DNA of 64,000 nucleotides from assembly GCA_002353205.1 (NCBI GenBank), contig DEJE01000020.1:62001-126000 (forward strand). Direction: 5' to 3'. The notes below the pieces were generated by a model. It did not search any database. It was not told the origin of the DNA and saw only the letters and a program-made list of their open reading frames with translations. Of this stretch, positions 39,886 through 49,352 are shown piece by piece (the first letter of the stretch is position 1; every line of letters begins with the position of its first letter). The stretch is from Prevotella sp. UBA2756 (GTDB lineage Bacteria > Bacteroidota > Bacteroidia > Bacteroidales > Bacteroidaceae). Position numbers and translations under genes: made by a program.

Positions 39886-42800
39886 TTACTTTAGGTTCAC
39901 CTTCCAGTAGATGACGGGGAGCATGGTGACGACCATGATGAGCGAGCCGATGCCGCCGGCGAAGATGGTGACACCGACAGGCATCCAGAACGACGACTGC
40001 GCGATGATCATCGGCACCACGCCCACGGCCGTCGTTGCCGTGGTGAGGAAGATGGGCACCATGCGCCGACGGCCGGCCTCGTAGGCAGCCTGCCGAACCG
40101 CCTCGTTGTACGCCTTGCGATCCACGTTCCAGTCGCCATGTGCTGCTACATATTGTTTGATAAGGTCGATAGCATGCTCGAAGATGAGGATTTCGTTGCG
40201 CATGATCATTCCCATGAGCGTGATGACACCCATGATGGAGGTCAGTCCGAGCGTGCGGTTCATCAGTCCCAGGCCGATGAGTGCGCCCGGGAGCATGAGT
40301 CCGAGGGCTGCTATGCAGACGGTGGTGATGCCGTACTTCTTGAAGTTGAAGAGCAGGAAGAAGAAAATGATGACCATGGCGATGGCCACGCCGCCGAAGA
40401 TCTGGGGTATCGACTCGGCATCGTACTCTATCTCGCCGCCCACCTCGGCGCGGACGCCCTCGGGCAGAGCGATCTCGTGCTCCATGATGTGGGCCACGCG
40501 GCTCTCCACGGGTGCTGCATAGACACCGTTGGCAAACTGTGCCGTGACGGTGATGCAGCGCTCGCCGCCTCGGTGCATGATGCGGCTCTCGCTCCACAAC
40601 GGCTTCACGTCGGCCACCTGGCGGAGTGGGATGGTGGTGTTGGCACCTCCGAGCCCTGATGAGAGCATGGCCATGGGTGTGCTGATGCCGAGGTTCTCGA
40701 TGTCGGAGAAGGTCATGTCGCTGTCGTCTTTCACCACGACGGGCAGCTCGTAGTCGCCTTCCCATATCTGTCCGATGCGCAGGTCGGCGGTCGATGCGCT
40801 CAGGGCGAGCCCTGCAGAGGTCCGTGTGATGCCGAGCTGTGCGGCCATGACGGGTTCGAGCTGGACGTCGATGATGGGGTGGGGTAGGAAGAAGTCGGTG
40901 TGTACCCATTCGAGCTCGGGCATCTGGCGCATGCGCTCCATGAGCCTGTCGGCAACGACGTGCAGCGAGTCGAGGTTTTCACCGTAGAATCGGTATTCGA
41001 GTTCGGGCACCTCAAGGTAGTCGAGGCGCTTGAAGCGGATGTAAGCCTCGGGGAAAGCTTCGCTCCACTGCGGCTGATACTTGGCGAGCAGCTGCAGGGT
41101 GGCCTTGTCGGACGTGGTGTTGACGATGAACTGTGCATAGTTCTGCCCTGCCATCTGCGGTGCGTAGCACACCATGAAGCGCGGCGAGGAGCATCCGATG
41201 AAGCTGGTGATGCCCTTCACGTCCTCGTCTTGCTGCATGACATGCCTCAGAGAGTCGGCAATGTGTCGCGTCTCGTCGATGCCTTTGCCTTCGGGAAGGA
41301 AGATTTCCACGGCAAACTGGTCGCGGTCGGCAAAGGGGAAGAGTCGTATCTTGAGCGTGAGGACGATGAGCGTGGAGAGCATGATGACGCCGATGCCGCC
41401 CCAGATGGTGAGCCACGGGTGGCGGAAGGTCATGTCGAGCACGCGGTTGTAGGTGTTCTGCACCCATTTGGTGATGGCGTTGCCACCGGTCGACACCTTC
41501 CCGGGCTTGATGATGAGCACCTCGAGGAAGGGGATGACGGTGACGGCGAGGAGGAGCGAGACCATCAGGTTGATGGTGATGGTGATGGGGAAGTCTTCCA
41601 TGGCATCGTGGAACGCTCCTTTCATCGTGTAGAGGATGGGGTAGAAGATGACGCAGATGCACAGCGTGGCCAGCATCATCGGCATGAAATACTGCTTCGA
41701 CGACTCGATGGCGGCCTCCTTGGGCTTGTAGCCCTTGCCGAGATACTCTAGATAGCCGTCGATGACGACGATGGAGTTGTCGACCACCATTCCCAGGACG
41801 ACAATGAGTGCCGCCAGCGTGACGATGTTGAGCTCGATGTCCATGAAATACATCACCGCCACGGAGATGAAGGTGCTGAGGGGAATGGTGATAGCCGCTA
41901 CGATGGCCGAGCGCAGGGGGAAGAGGACCATCATCACGAGGATGATGATGACCATCGAGATGATGAGGTCGCGGAGGAAGTCGCTCACGCTCTTGCCCAC
42001 CACTTTGGGCTGGTCGGCGATGCGCGTGATGGTGACATCGTCGGGGAGCACGTCGCGGCGGTACTCGTTGAGCACGCCGTCGACTTCCTTACCGTACTGC
42101 ACGATGTTGTTGCCGGGTGTCATCTCGAGCGACAGGAGCACGCAGGGGTGTCCGTCCTGCTCGATGTAGCTGCCGCCCTTGTCGTATTCGCGCACCACGC
42201 GGGCCACGTCTCTCACGCGTGCCACCTTGCCGCTGGCGGGGTCGGAGAAGATAATCTGGTTGGCAATCTCCTCCTCGCTGTTCTCGGTGGGCTGTATGTG
42301 GATGGGAATCTGCTGGTCGTTGTCGTCGAGCGAACCGCTCATCGTGGTGATGCCCTGCGCCTGGAGGCGGCTGAAGAGCGTCTGCTGGCCGATGCCGTAG
42401 GCTTGTAGGCGCTGGCGGTCGACGTAGAGCGATATCTGTTCCTTCAGCGATCCGTAGACGCGCACGTTGGCAACGGACGGAATGCGTCGCAGACGGTCGG
42501 ACACCTCGTCGGTGTAGTGCTGCAACTCGCGGTAGCTGCGCTGCGAGCTCTCGATGGCGATGAGCAGTGCCGAGGTGTTTCCGAAGTCGTCGTTGGCCAC
42601 CAGTGCGAGCACTCCCGAGGGGAGCGACTGCTTGAAGAGCGCCAGTCCGTGCTTGATCTTGCTCCACACCTCGTCTTTGTTGTTCACGTCGTCGTTGAGG
42701 CGGAGCATCACGTAGCACATGCCGTTCTGCGAGGTGGTGGTCGTCTTCTCGCGGTTCACCTCCTGATAGGTGAAGAGGTAACGCTCCAGGGGTCGCGCCA

Positions 42801-43002
42801 CCTGCTCCTCCACCTCCTCGGTGGTGGCTCCCGGATAGACGGCGACGACCACTCCCTGACGGATGGTGAACGCGGGGAACTCGTCTTTCGGCATCTCGTA
42901 CATGCCGAAAAGTCCCATCACGAACAGAATAATGATGATGAGCAGTGTGATGGAGTAGTGTTCCAGCGGCCAGCTGATCCAATTCATTCCTTTCTTATCC
43001 AT
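39886..43002 (-). CDS. RND efflux transporter permease (AcrB/MexB-like)
   Basis: A 1038-residue RND permease. Twelve membrane segments are expected: one at residues about 14-34, two bundles of five or six after about 335 and 850, and two large periplasmic loops. Motifs include YPGATTEEVEEQVARPLE, GSLDDNDQQIPIHIQP, VVVLGMVVDNSIVVIDGY (TM4, with conserved Asp) and GALIGLGLMNRTLG. It exports drugs or detergents with proton import, in complex with the adaptor and TolC-like genes on each side. Substrate range is not readable. Confidence 0.92.
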   Translation of the reverse strand: MDKKGMNWISWPLEHYSITLLIIIILFVMGLFGMYEMPKDEFPAFTIRQGVVVAVYPGATTEEVEEQVARPLERYLFTYQEVNREKTTTTSQNGMCYVMLRLNDDVNNKDEVWSKIKHGLALFKQSLPSGVLALVANDDFGNTSALLIAIESSQRSYRELQHYTDEVSDRLRRIPSVANVRVYGSLKEQISLYVDRQRLQAYGIGQQTLFSRLQAQGITTMSGSLDDNDQQIPIHIQPTENSEEEIANQIIFSDPASGKVARVRDVARVVREYDKGGSYIEQDGHPCVLLSLEMTPGNNIVQYGKEVDGVLNEYRRDVLPDDVTITRIADQPKVVGKSVSDFLRDLIISMVIIILVMMVLFPLRSAIVAAITIPLSTFISVAVMYFMDIELNIVTLAALIVVLGMVVDNSIVVIDGYLEYLGKGYKPKEAAIESSKQYFMPMMLATLCICVIFYPILYTMKGAFHDAMEDFPITITINLMVSLLLAVTVIPFLEVLIIKPGKVSTGGNAITKWVQNTYNRVLDMTFRHPWLTIWGGIGVIMLSTLIVLTLKIRLFPFADRDQFAVEIFLPEGKGIDETRHIADSLRHVMQQDEDVKGITSFIGCSSPRFMVCYAPQMAGQNYAQFIVNTTSDKATLQLLAKYQPQWSEAFPEAYIRFKRLDYLEVPELEYRFYGENLDSLHVVADRLMERMRQMPELEWVHTDFFLPHPIIDVQLEPVMAAQLGITRTSAGLALSASTADLRIGQIWEGDYELPVVVKDDSDMTFSDIENLGISTPMAMLSSGLGGANTTIPLRQVADVKPLWSESRIMHRGGERCITVTAQFANGVYAAPVESRVAHIMEHEIALPEGVRAEVGGEIEYDAESIPQIFGGVAIAMVIIFFFLLFNFKKYGITTVCIAALGLMLPGALIGLGLMNRTLGLTSIMGVITLMGMIMRNEILIFEHAIDLIKQYVAAHGDWNVDRKAYNEAVRQAAYEAGRRRMVPIFLTTATTAVGVVPMIIAQSSFWMPVGVTIFAGGIGSLIMVVTMLPVIYWKVNLK

Positions 43003-43021
43003 AACTATGAACTATGAATTA
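43003..43021. repeat. AACTATG repeat spanning the adaptor stop codon
   Basis: Short ACTATGA units fill the 16-bp gap between the adaptor stop (TTA, 43019-43021) and the pump start. Confidence 0.6.
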
Positions 43022-44044
43022 GAAAACCACTTTCGTTCCTTCGCTCAGCTTCTGGTAGCCCTCGGTGACGATGCGCTGCCCGTCGGCGATGCCGCTGGCA
43101 ATGCCGATGCGGTTGCCCTCGGTGGAGCCGACGGTGACAGGCGTGCGGTGAGCCGTGCTGTCGTTGCCGATGGTCCACAGGAACAGCGAGCCGTCGGCTT
43201 TCTTCTGCACGCTGGTGACGGGAACGGTGAGCTGACGGGCATAGGCGGGAGCGTGGGCGTTGCCCAGTGTAACGGTGGCTACCATGCCTGGCAGCAGCTG
43301 GTGCCCGCTGTTGGCCACATGGATGCGGATGTCGTAGGTATGAGTGAGGGCATCGGCCGCCACACCTTTCTCTATGCGTCCGCCGTTGAGCTGCCTGCCG
43401 ACGGCTTCGACGCTGATGGTCGACGGCGTGTTGGGCCCGATGCTGCCCATCTCGTTCTCAGGAATGGACACCTTCACCTTCACGCTGTTGATGTCGAGCA
43501 CGGTGACGACGGCCTGCGAGGGCATGGCTGTCTCGCCCGTTGCCACGTTCTTGCTCCCCACGATACCGCTCACGGGCGACAGCAGACGGCAGTCGGCAAG
43601 GTTCTTCTTGGCTACGGCCACCTGCGACTTGGCCTGCGCCACCTTGCTCTGTATCTCTACCCATTTGGCTTCGGGCAGCGAGCCGTTATCGTGGAGCATG
43701 CCGTAGCGCTCCAGGGCGTCGTTGGCCTGAACCATCTGCGCCTCGGCCGTGTTGAGCATGTTGCGTGCCTGGGTGTCGTCCATGACGGCAATCAGCTGTC
43801 CGCGGCTGACGTGCTGACCCTCGTTGACGAGCACCTGCCTGACGACGCCCATGCTGGTGAAGCTGACTGCCGTGCCGGCATTCTCCTCCACGATGCCGAC
43901 GTAGGTCTGGCCACCGTTGCCTGCCGAGGCCGACACCTGCTCTGTCTTGACGCGGACAGGCGCTTTCGTGGCCTGCTCTTTCTTCTCACTGCAGCTGCAG
44001 ACGACAATCGTCGCCAGCAACATCGCCCATTGTCTTGTTCTCAT
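43019..44044 (-). CDS. RND efflux periplasmic adaptor (membrane-fusion protein)
   Basis: A 341-residue HlyD/AcrA-type adaptor lipoprotein; lipobox VCSC (Cys18). It shows the biotinyl-lipoyl-like halves (VNEGQHVSRGQLIAVMDDTQ and SPVSGIVGSKNVATGETAMP) around a coiled coil (AEAQMVQANDALERY). It links the inner-membrane pump and the TolC-like duct. Gene order adaptor-pump-duct on one strand with tiny gaps defines the efflux operon. Confidence 0.92.
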   Translation of the reverse strand: MRTRQWAMLLATIVVCSCSEKKEQATKAPVRVKTEQVSASAGNGGQTYVGIVEENAGTAVSFTSMGVVRQVLVNEGQHVSRGQLIAVMDDTQARNMLNTAEAQMVQANDALERYGMLHDNGSLPEAKWVEIQSKVAQAKSQVAVAKKNLADCRLLSPVSGIVGSKNVATGETAMPSQAVVTVLDINSVKVKVSIPENEMGSIGPNTPSTISVEAVGRQLNGGRIEKGVAADALTHTYDIRIHVANSGHQLLPGMVATVTLGNAHAPAYARQLTVPVTSVQKKADGSLFLWTIGNDSTAHRTPVTVGSTEGNRIGIASGIADGQRIVTEGYQKLSEGTKVVF

Positions 44045-44083
44045 TCCTATCGTTCTGTTGTCTTGTTATATTCTTCACACCTG

Positions 44084-44836
44084 TCACTTGATTCTGTAGC
44101 TCACGCCGATGGTCCCGTAGATGGGGAAGAGCGTCTGCTCCACGGTCTTGAAGTCGCGGTTGAAGATGCCGTTGAGTCCCCAGTTCAGGTCGGCGAAGAG
44201 GCCGAAGCGGTCGGCAACCTGCCAGTCGGCACCCACGGAGACGCCGACCTGCAGGTTGCGCATGTCATCGCTGAAGTCGTAGGTGGCGCGCTCGTTCTCT
44301 TCTGTTCCCATCGTCACCTTCGGTCCGGTGGGGTTGCCTTGTCGAAGATAGCCGTCGTAGACGTAGCCGCTGAATTCCTTGTCGATCAACAGCGAAACGT
44401 AGGGACCGGCTTTCAGCAGCACCTTGTCGCCGACGCGGTAGGCTACCTGTATGGGCAGCGTGAGCATCCACTCCTTCACCTTCTGCCTGACGTGGCCGGT
44501 GTAGACACCGTTCATCACGCTTTCGCCCTTCTTCACCTCCATGCGGTACGACTTGGTCGTTGCCTCGGCATCCATTCCCTTGTTCTCGAAACGCAGGCCT
44601 ATGAGCAGACCTAAGCGGTTCTGAAAGGGCATCAGGGCATCCACGCCGACCATGAACGACGGTGTCAGACTGTACTTCTCGATGCTGCGGATGGTGGCCG
44701 GTATGCCAATGGGAGCCGTTCCGCCAATGCTGTAGCCGAGTCGGGCTTTCATTTCAAAACCATCGGGCAGTCCTGCTGCCATCATCTTGCCCTCAAAGGC
44801 AAGCAGGATAACGAATATAGATATGATTTTTTTCAT
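44084..44836 (-). CDS. Outer-membrane beta-barrel protein of PorT/opacity-like type
   Basis: A 250-residue protein with signal peptide (ending KMMA) and alternating amphipathic strands typical of 8-stranded barrels: FEMKARLGYSIGG, LGLLIGLRFENKG, EWMLTLPIQVAYRVG, VLLKAGPYVSLLID, RNLQVGVSVGADWQV, and a terminal strand IYGTIGVSYRIK. These lines are those of the PorT-family barrels of Bacteroidetes. It sits upstream of the efflux operon and 18 bp after a PCMD lipoprotein gene; its role is unknown. Confidence 0.8.
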   Translation of the reverse strand: MKKIISIFVILLAFEGKMMAAGLPDGFEMKARLGYSIGGTAPIGIPATIRSIEKYSLTPSFMVGVDALMPFQNRLGLLIGLRFENKGMDAEATTKSYRMEVKKGESVMNGVYTGHVRQKVKEWMLTLPIQVAYRVGDKVLLKAGPYVSLLIDKEFSGYVYDGYLRQGNPTGPKVTMGTEENERATYDFSDDMRNLQVGVSVGADWQVADRFGLFADLNWGLNGIFNRDFKTVEQTLFPIYGTIGVSYRIK

Positions 44837-44854
44837 CGTAAATGCTCTCCTTTC

Positions 44855-46015
44855 CTATTCTTTCTCTAATGAGATGACGACTTTGTCGATGTAAAGTGTG
44901 CTGCCGATGGCTCCGCAGAACTCAGCGCCCCGCTTGCTCGAAGAGAAGACGAGCGCCAGGTTGTAGCCGTAATTGTCGAGAATCTGCTGATCCACGGGAG
45001 CCACATCTTCAAAGAACATCTCGAAAGGCTTCCATTCGTCGGTCGCAGGCAGCGACTTCACCTGAGCCTTGCTGACGATATACTTGCTTGTGAGCACGTT
45101 GCCGCCGTCGAGCACTACGGGATTTCCTTCGGCGTCTTTGTTGCGATAGAGCACGGCGTAGATGTCGCCCTCGTCAACGACACCGGGAACCACCTCGTTC
45201 TTCTCGTTCGTGAACTCAGCTCCGGGGCGGTACTTGTAGTAGCCCGTCACCTTCACAGGCTCTTGGGGGAACGGATTGTTCTTGCCCATCAGCGTAGACT
45301 CGAGCGAACTCTTCAAAGCATTGTTCACGTCGAACTCTCCGATGAACAGGTTGCCGGCGGCAATGTATTTCTTCAGGGCGGCGGCCATGGCACCGGCGCT
45401 CTTGGTTTCCATGCGTACGCAGGCGCCTTCGTAGCCGTTCTTGTCGGGAACGGTAGGATATTCCTCCGCTTTCAGGTTGCTGTTGCCCATGCCGAAGCCT
45501 TGGTTGCCCGTTGCCCAGATGTTTTTCCTATTGCCGTTTTCGTCCACCTCAAACCAGCTGTAGAAGCTATATTTGAAGATGAACATGTCGACATCCTGGG
45601 TTTCGTAGTGCTCGAAGTCGTATTTCAGCGTGGGAAGGTCAGCTTCTTTGAACTCCACCTTGTACTGGCGATGCCACTCTCCGTCCTCCGAAGTGACGGT
45701 GTAGGTCACCGGTCCTTTGCTGAAGTCCTGCTCCGAACCGTTGGCGGGCTCGATGGTTGCGCCGGGCGTCAGGGTGAAATGTAGGGGAATTTTCGGCAAA
45801 GAGAGTATCGACTTCACCGTGAACACAATCTCGTTGGTGCTGAAAAGCACATCGTTCTTACGCATGTCGGTCTCGGGCTGGTAGAAACAGTCCTTGTAGG
45901 CTTCGCCTTCCACCCATGTGCTCAGAATATCGCATTCTGAGTTTTTGGGTTCATCCTTGATGCACGACGTGAGCAGCAAGGCTGAAGAAAGAAAACAATA
46001 CAAATAGTTCTTCAT
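44855..46015 (-). CDS. PCMD-domain lipoprotein (putative carbohydrate-metabolism domain)
   Basis: A 386-residue lipoprotein (lipobox LLTSC, Cys17-18). After a small N-terminal Ig-like domain (EIVFTVKSILSLPKIPLHFT) comes the PCMD region (about 125-385): ENGNRKNIWATGNQGFGMG, GACVRMETKSAGAM, AAGNLFIGEFDV, VKVTGYYKYRPGAEF and LYIDKVVISLEK. These match the PCMD family of Bacteroidetes surface lipoproteins. It probably binds glycan at the cell surface. First gene of the unit running into the barrel and efflux genes. Confidence 0.85.
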   Translation of the reverse strand: MKNYLYCFLSSALLLTSCIKDEPKNSECDILSTWVEGEAYKDCFYQPETDMRKNDVLFSTNEIVFTVKSILSLPKIPLHFTLTPGATIEPANGSEQDFSKGPVTYTVTSEDGEWHRQYKVEFKEADLPTLKYDFEHYETQDVDMFIFKYSFYSWFEVDENGNRKNIWATGNQGFGMGNSNLKAEEYPTVPDKNGYEGACVRMETKSAGAMAAALKKYIAAGNLFIGEFDVNNALKSSLESTLMGKNNPFPQEPVKVTGYYKYRPGAEFTNEKNEVVPGVVDEGDIYAVLYRNKDAEGNPVVLDGGNVLTSKYIVSKAQVKSLPATDEWKPFEMFFEDVAPVDQQILDNYGYNLALVFSSSKRGAEFCGAIGSTLYIDKVVISLEKE

Positions 46016-46039
46016 AAAGATAATTTTAAAAAATCGGGG

Positions 46040-46047
46040 CAAAGTTA
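46040..46047 (-). promoter_or_regulatory. -7 box of the PCMD-efflux operon
   Basis: Minus-strand TAACTTTG, 24 bp before the ATG at 46015. Confidence 0.6.
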
Positions 46048-46141
46048 AAAAGATATTTTCATAACAGAAAACTTTTTGCCTGTTAATTAGTGTTCAAGCC
46101 CCGATTTCATGTCTTTTCAGTATGTTATATAAGCCAACGAA

Positions 46142-46163
46142 GCCTTGCCGAATTTGGCAAGGC
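46142..46163 (-). terminator. Hairpin after the GH43 gene
   Basis: An 8-bp stem GCCTTGCC/GGCAAGGC with a 6-nt loop 33 bp after the GH43 stop; the following run is only weakly T-rich. Confidence 0.45.
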
Positions 46164-46196
46164 CTCCGATGTTGATGGTTCTGTGTTTATCTATAG

Positions 46197-48347
46197 CTAT
46201 CGGCTCTCGGATGTTTCCTCCCAGCGCAGCACCGCACCGTTCTGACGAGCCGGGTCGGCACCTGTGAAGTCCATCGAGTAGGGGCTGCCCGTGGTGGGAC
46301 TCTTGCCGATATACTTATGCGTGCGCATCGACATCAGCATGAACTCGTGGTTCAGGTAGTCCTGCCAGAGGAACACCTCGGCCTTCGCGGGATCGTCGGT
46401 CAGACGGACGTCGCCTGCGATGCCGTAGCCCGAAGTGAAGACATAGCGGCCGTCTTCACACTGCAGGACGACCTTTCCCTGGCCCTTGTCGATGACACGG
46501 AAGTGCGTCAGGTCGCTCGTAACTTCTGCATTCTTATCCGACGAGGGTGCCGGCCGGAAGCCTTCGGTGTCGTGCAGCAGTCCATGCTTCAAGGCAATGG
46601 CAGGTTTGCCGGTGGCAAGGTTGATGATGCGGAATGTCTTGCCGTATGGAATATTCTTGCTGCGGTCGGCCTGCGGTTCCTCCACGGTGAAGTTGTCAAA
46701 CTCGGCATAGCCGCCCTGGATGCCCTTGCGGTTGAAGGCGAAGAGGGCGTGGCGCGAGCCCTGGAACGTGATGAGCTGATACGACAGCGGCATCTCGCGG
46801 CCCAGCGGTTGGAAGACCTTGCCATTGAATGACCATTCGTAGTGGGCACGGTCGTGGTCGTAGTCGCCCACCATGCGGAGCCATACCTTCTTCAATGGTG
46901 CGTCGCAGGAGGCGAGGCCCAAGGTGACGGTGTCGTTGGTGGCTTGCTCAAAGCAGTGCAGGAGCAAGCCATAGTGGCCTTGCTCGATGCCAATCCAAGA
47001 GCAAGGCACGTTGATGTTGCCCAGTCCGGCCACGTCGCCTTCCTTCATGCCGCCGACATATAGCTCCACGGTGGCAATGCTTGTGGGGCCGATGACGCGC
47101 TGCGTCAGCGTGTTGCGGGCCCACATGAGCTGCTCGGCAGGCTGTGCCTGCAGGCGCAGGCGGCCGTTCTTCAGGCTCCATTTCTTCTCGTCGGGGTTGT
47201 GGTTCCACTGCCAGATGCGGCCGAGCTTCTTGCCGTCGAAGTTCTCGCTGCGCTCGTAGGGTGCGTGGGGAGGCTGCTGTGATACAGCAGCAGACTGGAC
47301 GTTGGGCTTGAACCACGTGCGCGGCGCGCGACCCAGATTGCCCTCCAGCCCGAGCATGGGCCAGCCGTCCTTCCAGGTGATGGGCGCCAGGGTGACGGTG
47401 CGGCCGACGGAGTGGAAGTCCATCATCAGCAGAGCCCACCACTGTCCGCTCTGATCCTCCACGATGCCGCCCTGATGGATGTTGGTGCAGGCCGTGGCAT
47501 GGATGTCGACGGGCGGAATGCCGAACTTCGTGCCGTTGCTTCCGATGCGGTATTGCTCGCCTTGAGGCACCTGCGTGAGCGAGGCTGCATGGTAGCCGAA
47601 GGTCTCGTCGGCCGTGATGGTGATGGTCTCGTAGGGCCCCCAGATGCTCTTCGAGCGCGAGCAGAGCGTGCGCCCGTTGGGCCGGTAGTCGGTCGAGATG
47701 AGATAGTACATGCCGTTGATCTTGTACATGTGGTGACCTTCGCCCACGGCGTTGCCCTCGGGGATGATGGTGCGCTCGGTCTCCTCGATGGGCCCGCTCA
47801 TATCGGGCTTCAGCTCTGTGCATTTCACTTCGCCGTAGCCGTGGATGGCGTAGATCTTGCCGTCATCGTCGAAGAGGACAGACAGGTCGTAGATGCGTCC
47901 CTGCATGTTGTGGTGCTTCCAAGGGCCGCGGATGTCCTTCGAGGTGTAGCACTGCAGCCCCTTTCCGTTCACGTTGGAGTAGACGTAGAACTGTCCGTTG
48001 GCATATCGGATGCAGGGTGCCCAGATGCCCTGTCCGTAGATTTCCTTGTGGTTTCGGAGCGCGAAGGCATCGTCGTTGAAGTCGAAGCGGTCGAAGCAGT
48101 AGCTGATGTTCTCCCAGTTGACAAGGTCCTTCGAGTGCAGGATGACCAGTCCTGGCACGGTGTGCATGGTCGTTCCGGCCAGATAGTAGTCGTCGCCCAC
48201 GCGCAGGATGTCGGGGTCGGAGAACTCATCGTAGAAAAGAGGGTTGGTGAACGTGCCGTTTCCGTTGTCGGCGGTCCACGACTTGGTCTGTGCGAGAATG
48301 TAGCTGCTCATCATGGTGAACAGCAACAGTAGCAGGTTTTTTCTCAT
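46197..48347 (-). CDS. Secreted GH43-family glycoside hydrolase
   Basis: A 716-residue secreted enzyme, signal peptide MRKNLLLLLFTMMSSYILAQ. The five-bladed GH43 propeller covers about 25-320: NPLFYDEFSDPDILRVGDDY (catalytic base Asp), YDLSVLFDDDGKIY, and AVGEGHHMYKINGMYYL (acid Glu). A beta-sandwich of the xylosidase C2 type follows (about 365-540, WQWNHNPDEKKWSL), then a C-terminal lectin-like region (about 550-700). The layout is that of beta-xylosidase/arabinofuranosidase enzymes of hemicellulose breakdown. Substrate is inferred. The ATG at 48347 is used; upstream codons lie in the promoter. Confidence 0.9.
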   Translation of the reverse strand: MRKNLLLLLFTMMSSYILAQTKSWTADNGNGTFTNPLFYDEFSDPDILRVGDDYYLAGTTMHTVPGLVILHSKDLVNWENISYCFDRFDFNDDAFALRNHKEIYGQGIWAPCIRYANGQFYVYSNVNGKGLQCYTSKDIRGPWKHHNMQGRIYDLSVLFDDDGKIYAIHGYGEVKCTELKPDMSGPIEETERTIIPEGNAVGEGHHMYKINGMYYLISTDYRPNGRTLCSRSKSIWGPYETITITADETFGYHAASLTQVPQGEQYRIGSNGTKFGIPPVDIHATACTNIHQGGIVEDQSGQWWALLMMDFHSVGRTVTLAPITWKDGWPMLGLEGNLGRAPRTWFKPNVQSAAVSQQPPHAPYERSENFDGKKLGRIWQWNHNPDEKKWSLKNGRLRLQAQPAEQLMWARNTLTQRVIGPTSIATVELYVGGMKEGDVAGLGNINVPCSWIGIEQGHYGLLLHCFEQATNDTVTLGLASCDAPLKKVWLRMVGDYDHDRAHYEWSFNGKVFQPLGREMPLSYQLITFQGSRHALFAFNRKGIQGGYAEFDNFTVEEPQADRSKNIPYGKTFRIINLATGKPAIALKHGLLHDTEGFRPAPSSDKNAEVTSDLTHFRVIDKGQGKVVLQCEDGRYVFTSGYGIAGDVRLTDDPAKAEVFLWQDYLNHEFMLMSMRTHKYIGKSPTTGSPYSMDFTGADPARQNGAVLRWEETSESR

Positions 48348-48376
48348 TGTTTTAGTATCGTTATTGTTTTCTTTTG

Positions 48377-48384
48377 CAAATGTA
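48377..48384 (-). promoter_or_regulatory. -7 box of the GH43 gene
   Basis: Minus-strand TACATTTG, 29 bp before the ATG. Confidence 0.6.
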
Positions 48385-48429
48385 TGAAAAAAAAGCAGGA
48401 TTCCACTCATTTATTAGAATCTTTTTTTA

Positions 48430-48437
48430 TAAATTTG
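48430..48437 (+). promoter_or_regulatory. -7 box of folP
   Basis: TAAATTTG; transcription would begin near 48444, making the ATG at 48446 almost leaderless and favouring the ATG at 48482. Confidence 0.55.
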
Positions 48438-48481
48438 CATCGTCAATGGCCAAAAGCTTACAGTCACCAGTTCACGAAGAG

Positions 48482-49342
48482 ATGACACAACCGACAATCA
48501 ATGTGCAAGGACAGTTGCTCGACCTAAGCCGCCCCTGCGTGATGGGAATCCTGAACGCCACGCCCGACTCGTTCTTCTCGGCCAGCCGTCAGCAGACGGA
48601 GCGCGATATTGCCGCCCGTGCCGATGCTATCGTGGCCGAGGGAGGCTCGATGATTGACGTGGGAGCTTTCTCCACCCGACCGGGAGCTGCCCCCGTGGAT
48701 GAAGACGAAGAGCGTCGGCGGCTGCGCAGGGCGCTCGCCGTGGTGAGGCGCTGTCATCCCGATGCCATCGTGTCGGTGGACACCTTCCGACCCGATGTGG
48801 CCCGTATGGCGGTGGAGGAGTATGGCGTGGCCATCGTCAACGATGTGTCGGCAGGGCGCGTTGCAGGCGTCTTCGGCGGAGAGGAGCAACCGGCAGACCT
48901 GTCCGATGTGCCCGAGATGTTCCGCATGGTGGCCCGTCTTCGCGTACCTTATATACTAATGTCTGCACGAAGCACCCTGAAGGAGATGCTCACTGGCTTT
49001 GCCGACGAGGTGCTGAAGCTTCGTTCCCTGGGACACAACGATATCATTCTCGACCCGGGCTTCGGCTTCGGAAAGACCGTGGAGCAGAACTACGCCATCC
49101 TGCAACAGTTGGAGAAACTGCATGTCATGGGGCTGCCGCTGCTTGTGGGGCTCTCGCGCAAGAGCATGATATGGAAACGCTTGGACACGACGGCCGACGA
49201 TGCGCTCAACGGAACCACCGTCCTGAACACCATTGCCCTGATGAAAGGCGCGTCGATCCTGCGCGTCCACGACGTGCGTCAAGCGGTGGAGGCTGTCCGT
49301 CTCTGCGCTCCCTGTGAAGAAAAAGAAACAACCCATCAATAA
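48482..49342 (+). CDS. folP: Dihydropteroate synthase
   Basis: A 286-residue DHPS starting MTQPTINVQGQLLDLSRP. Motifs are VMGILNATPDSFF (pterin/phosphate loop), GGSMIDVGAFSTRPGA, VSVDTFRPDVA, IVNDVSAG and ILDPGFGFGKT. It joins p-aminobenzoate to the pterin diphosphate in folate synthesis, in the cytoplasm. A start at 48446 is possible but would leave no leader. It is followed directly by cdaA in an overlapping or near-overlapping arrangement, so c-di-AMP and folate genes are cotranscribed, a usual Bacteroidales pairing. Confidence 0.94.
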   Translation: MTQPTINVQGQLLDLSRPCVMGILNATPDSFFSASRQQTERDIAARADAIVAEGGSMIDVGAFSTRPGAAPVDEDEERRRLRRALAVVRRCHPDAIVSVDTFRPDVARMAVEEYGVAIVNDVSAGRVAGVFGGEEQPADLSDVPEMFRMVARLRVPYILMSARSTLKEMLTGFADEVLKLRSLGHNDIILDPGFGFGKTVEQNYAILQQLEKLHVMGLPLLVGLSRKSMIWKRLDTTADDALNGTTVLNTIALMKGASILRVHDVRQAVEAVRLCAPCEEKETTHQ

Positions 49343-49352
49343 AGATACCACT

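Noticed and set aside
46043..46196. Possible micro-ORF between the PCMD and GH43 genes
   Set aside because: Only a 7-codon ORF on the minus strand, with no promoter or terminator of its own.
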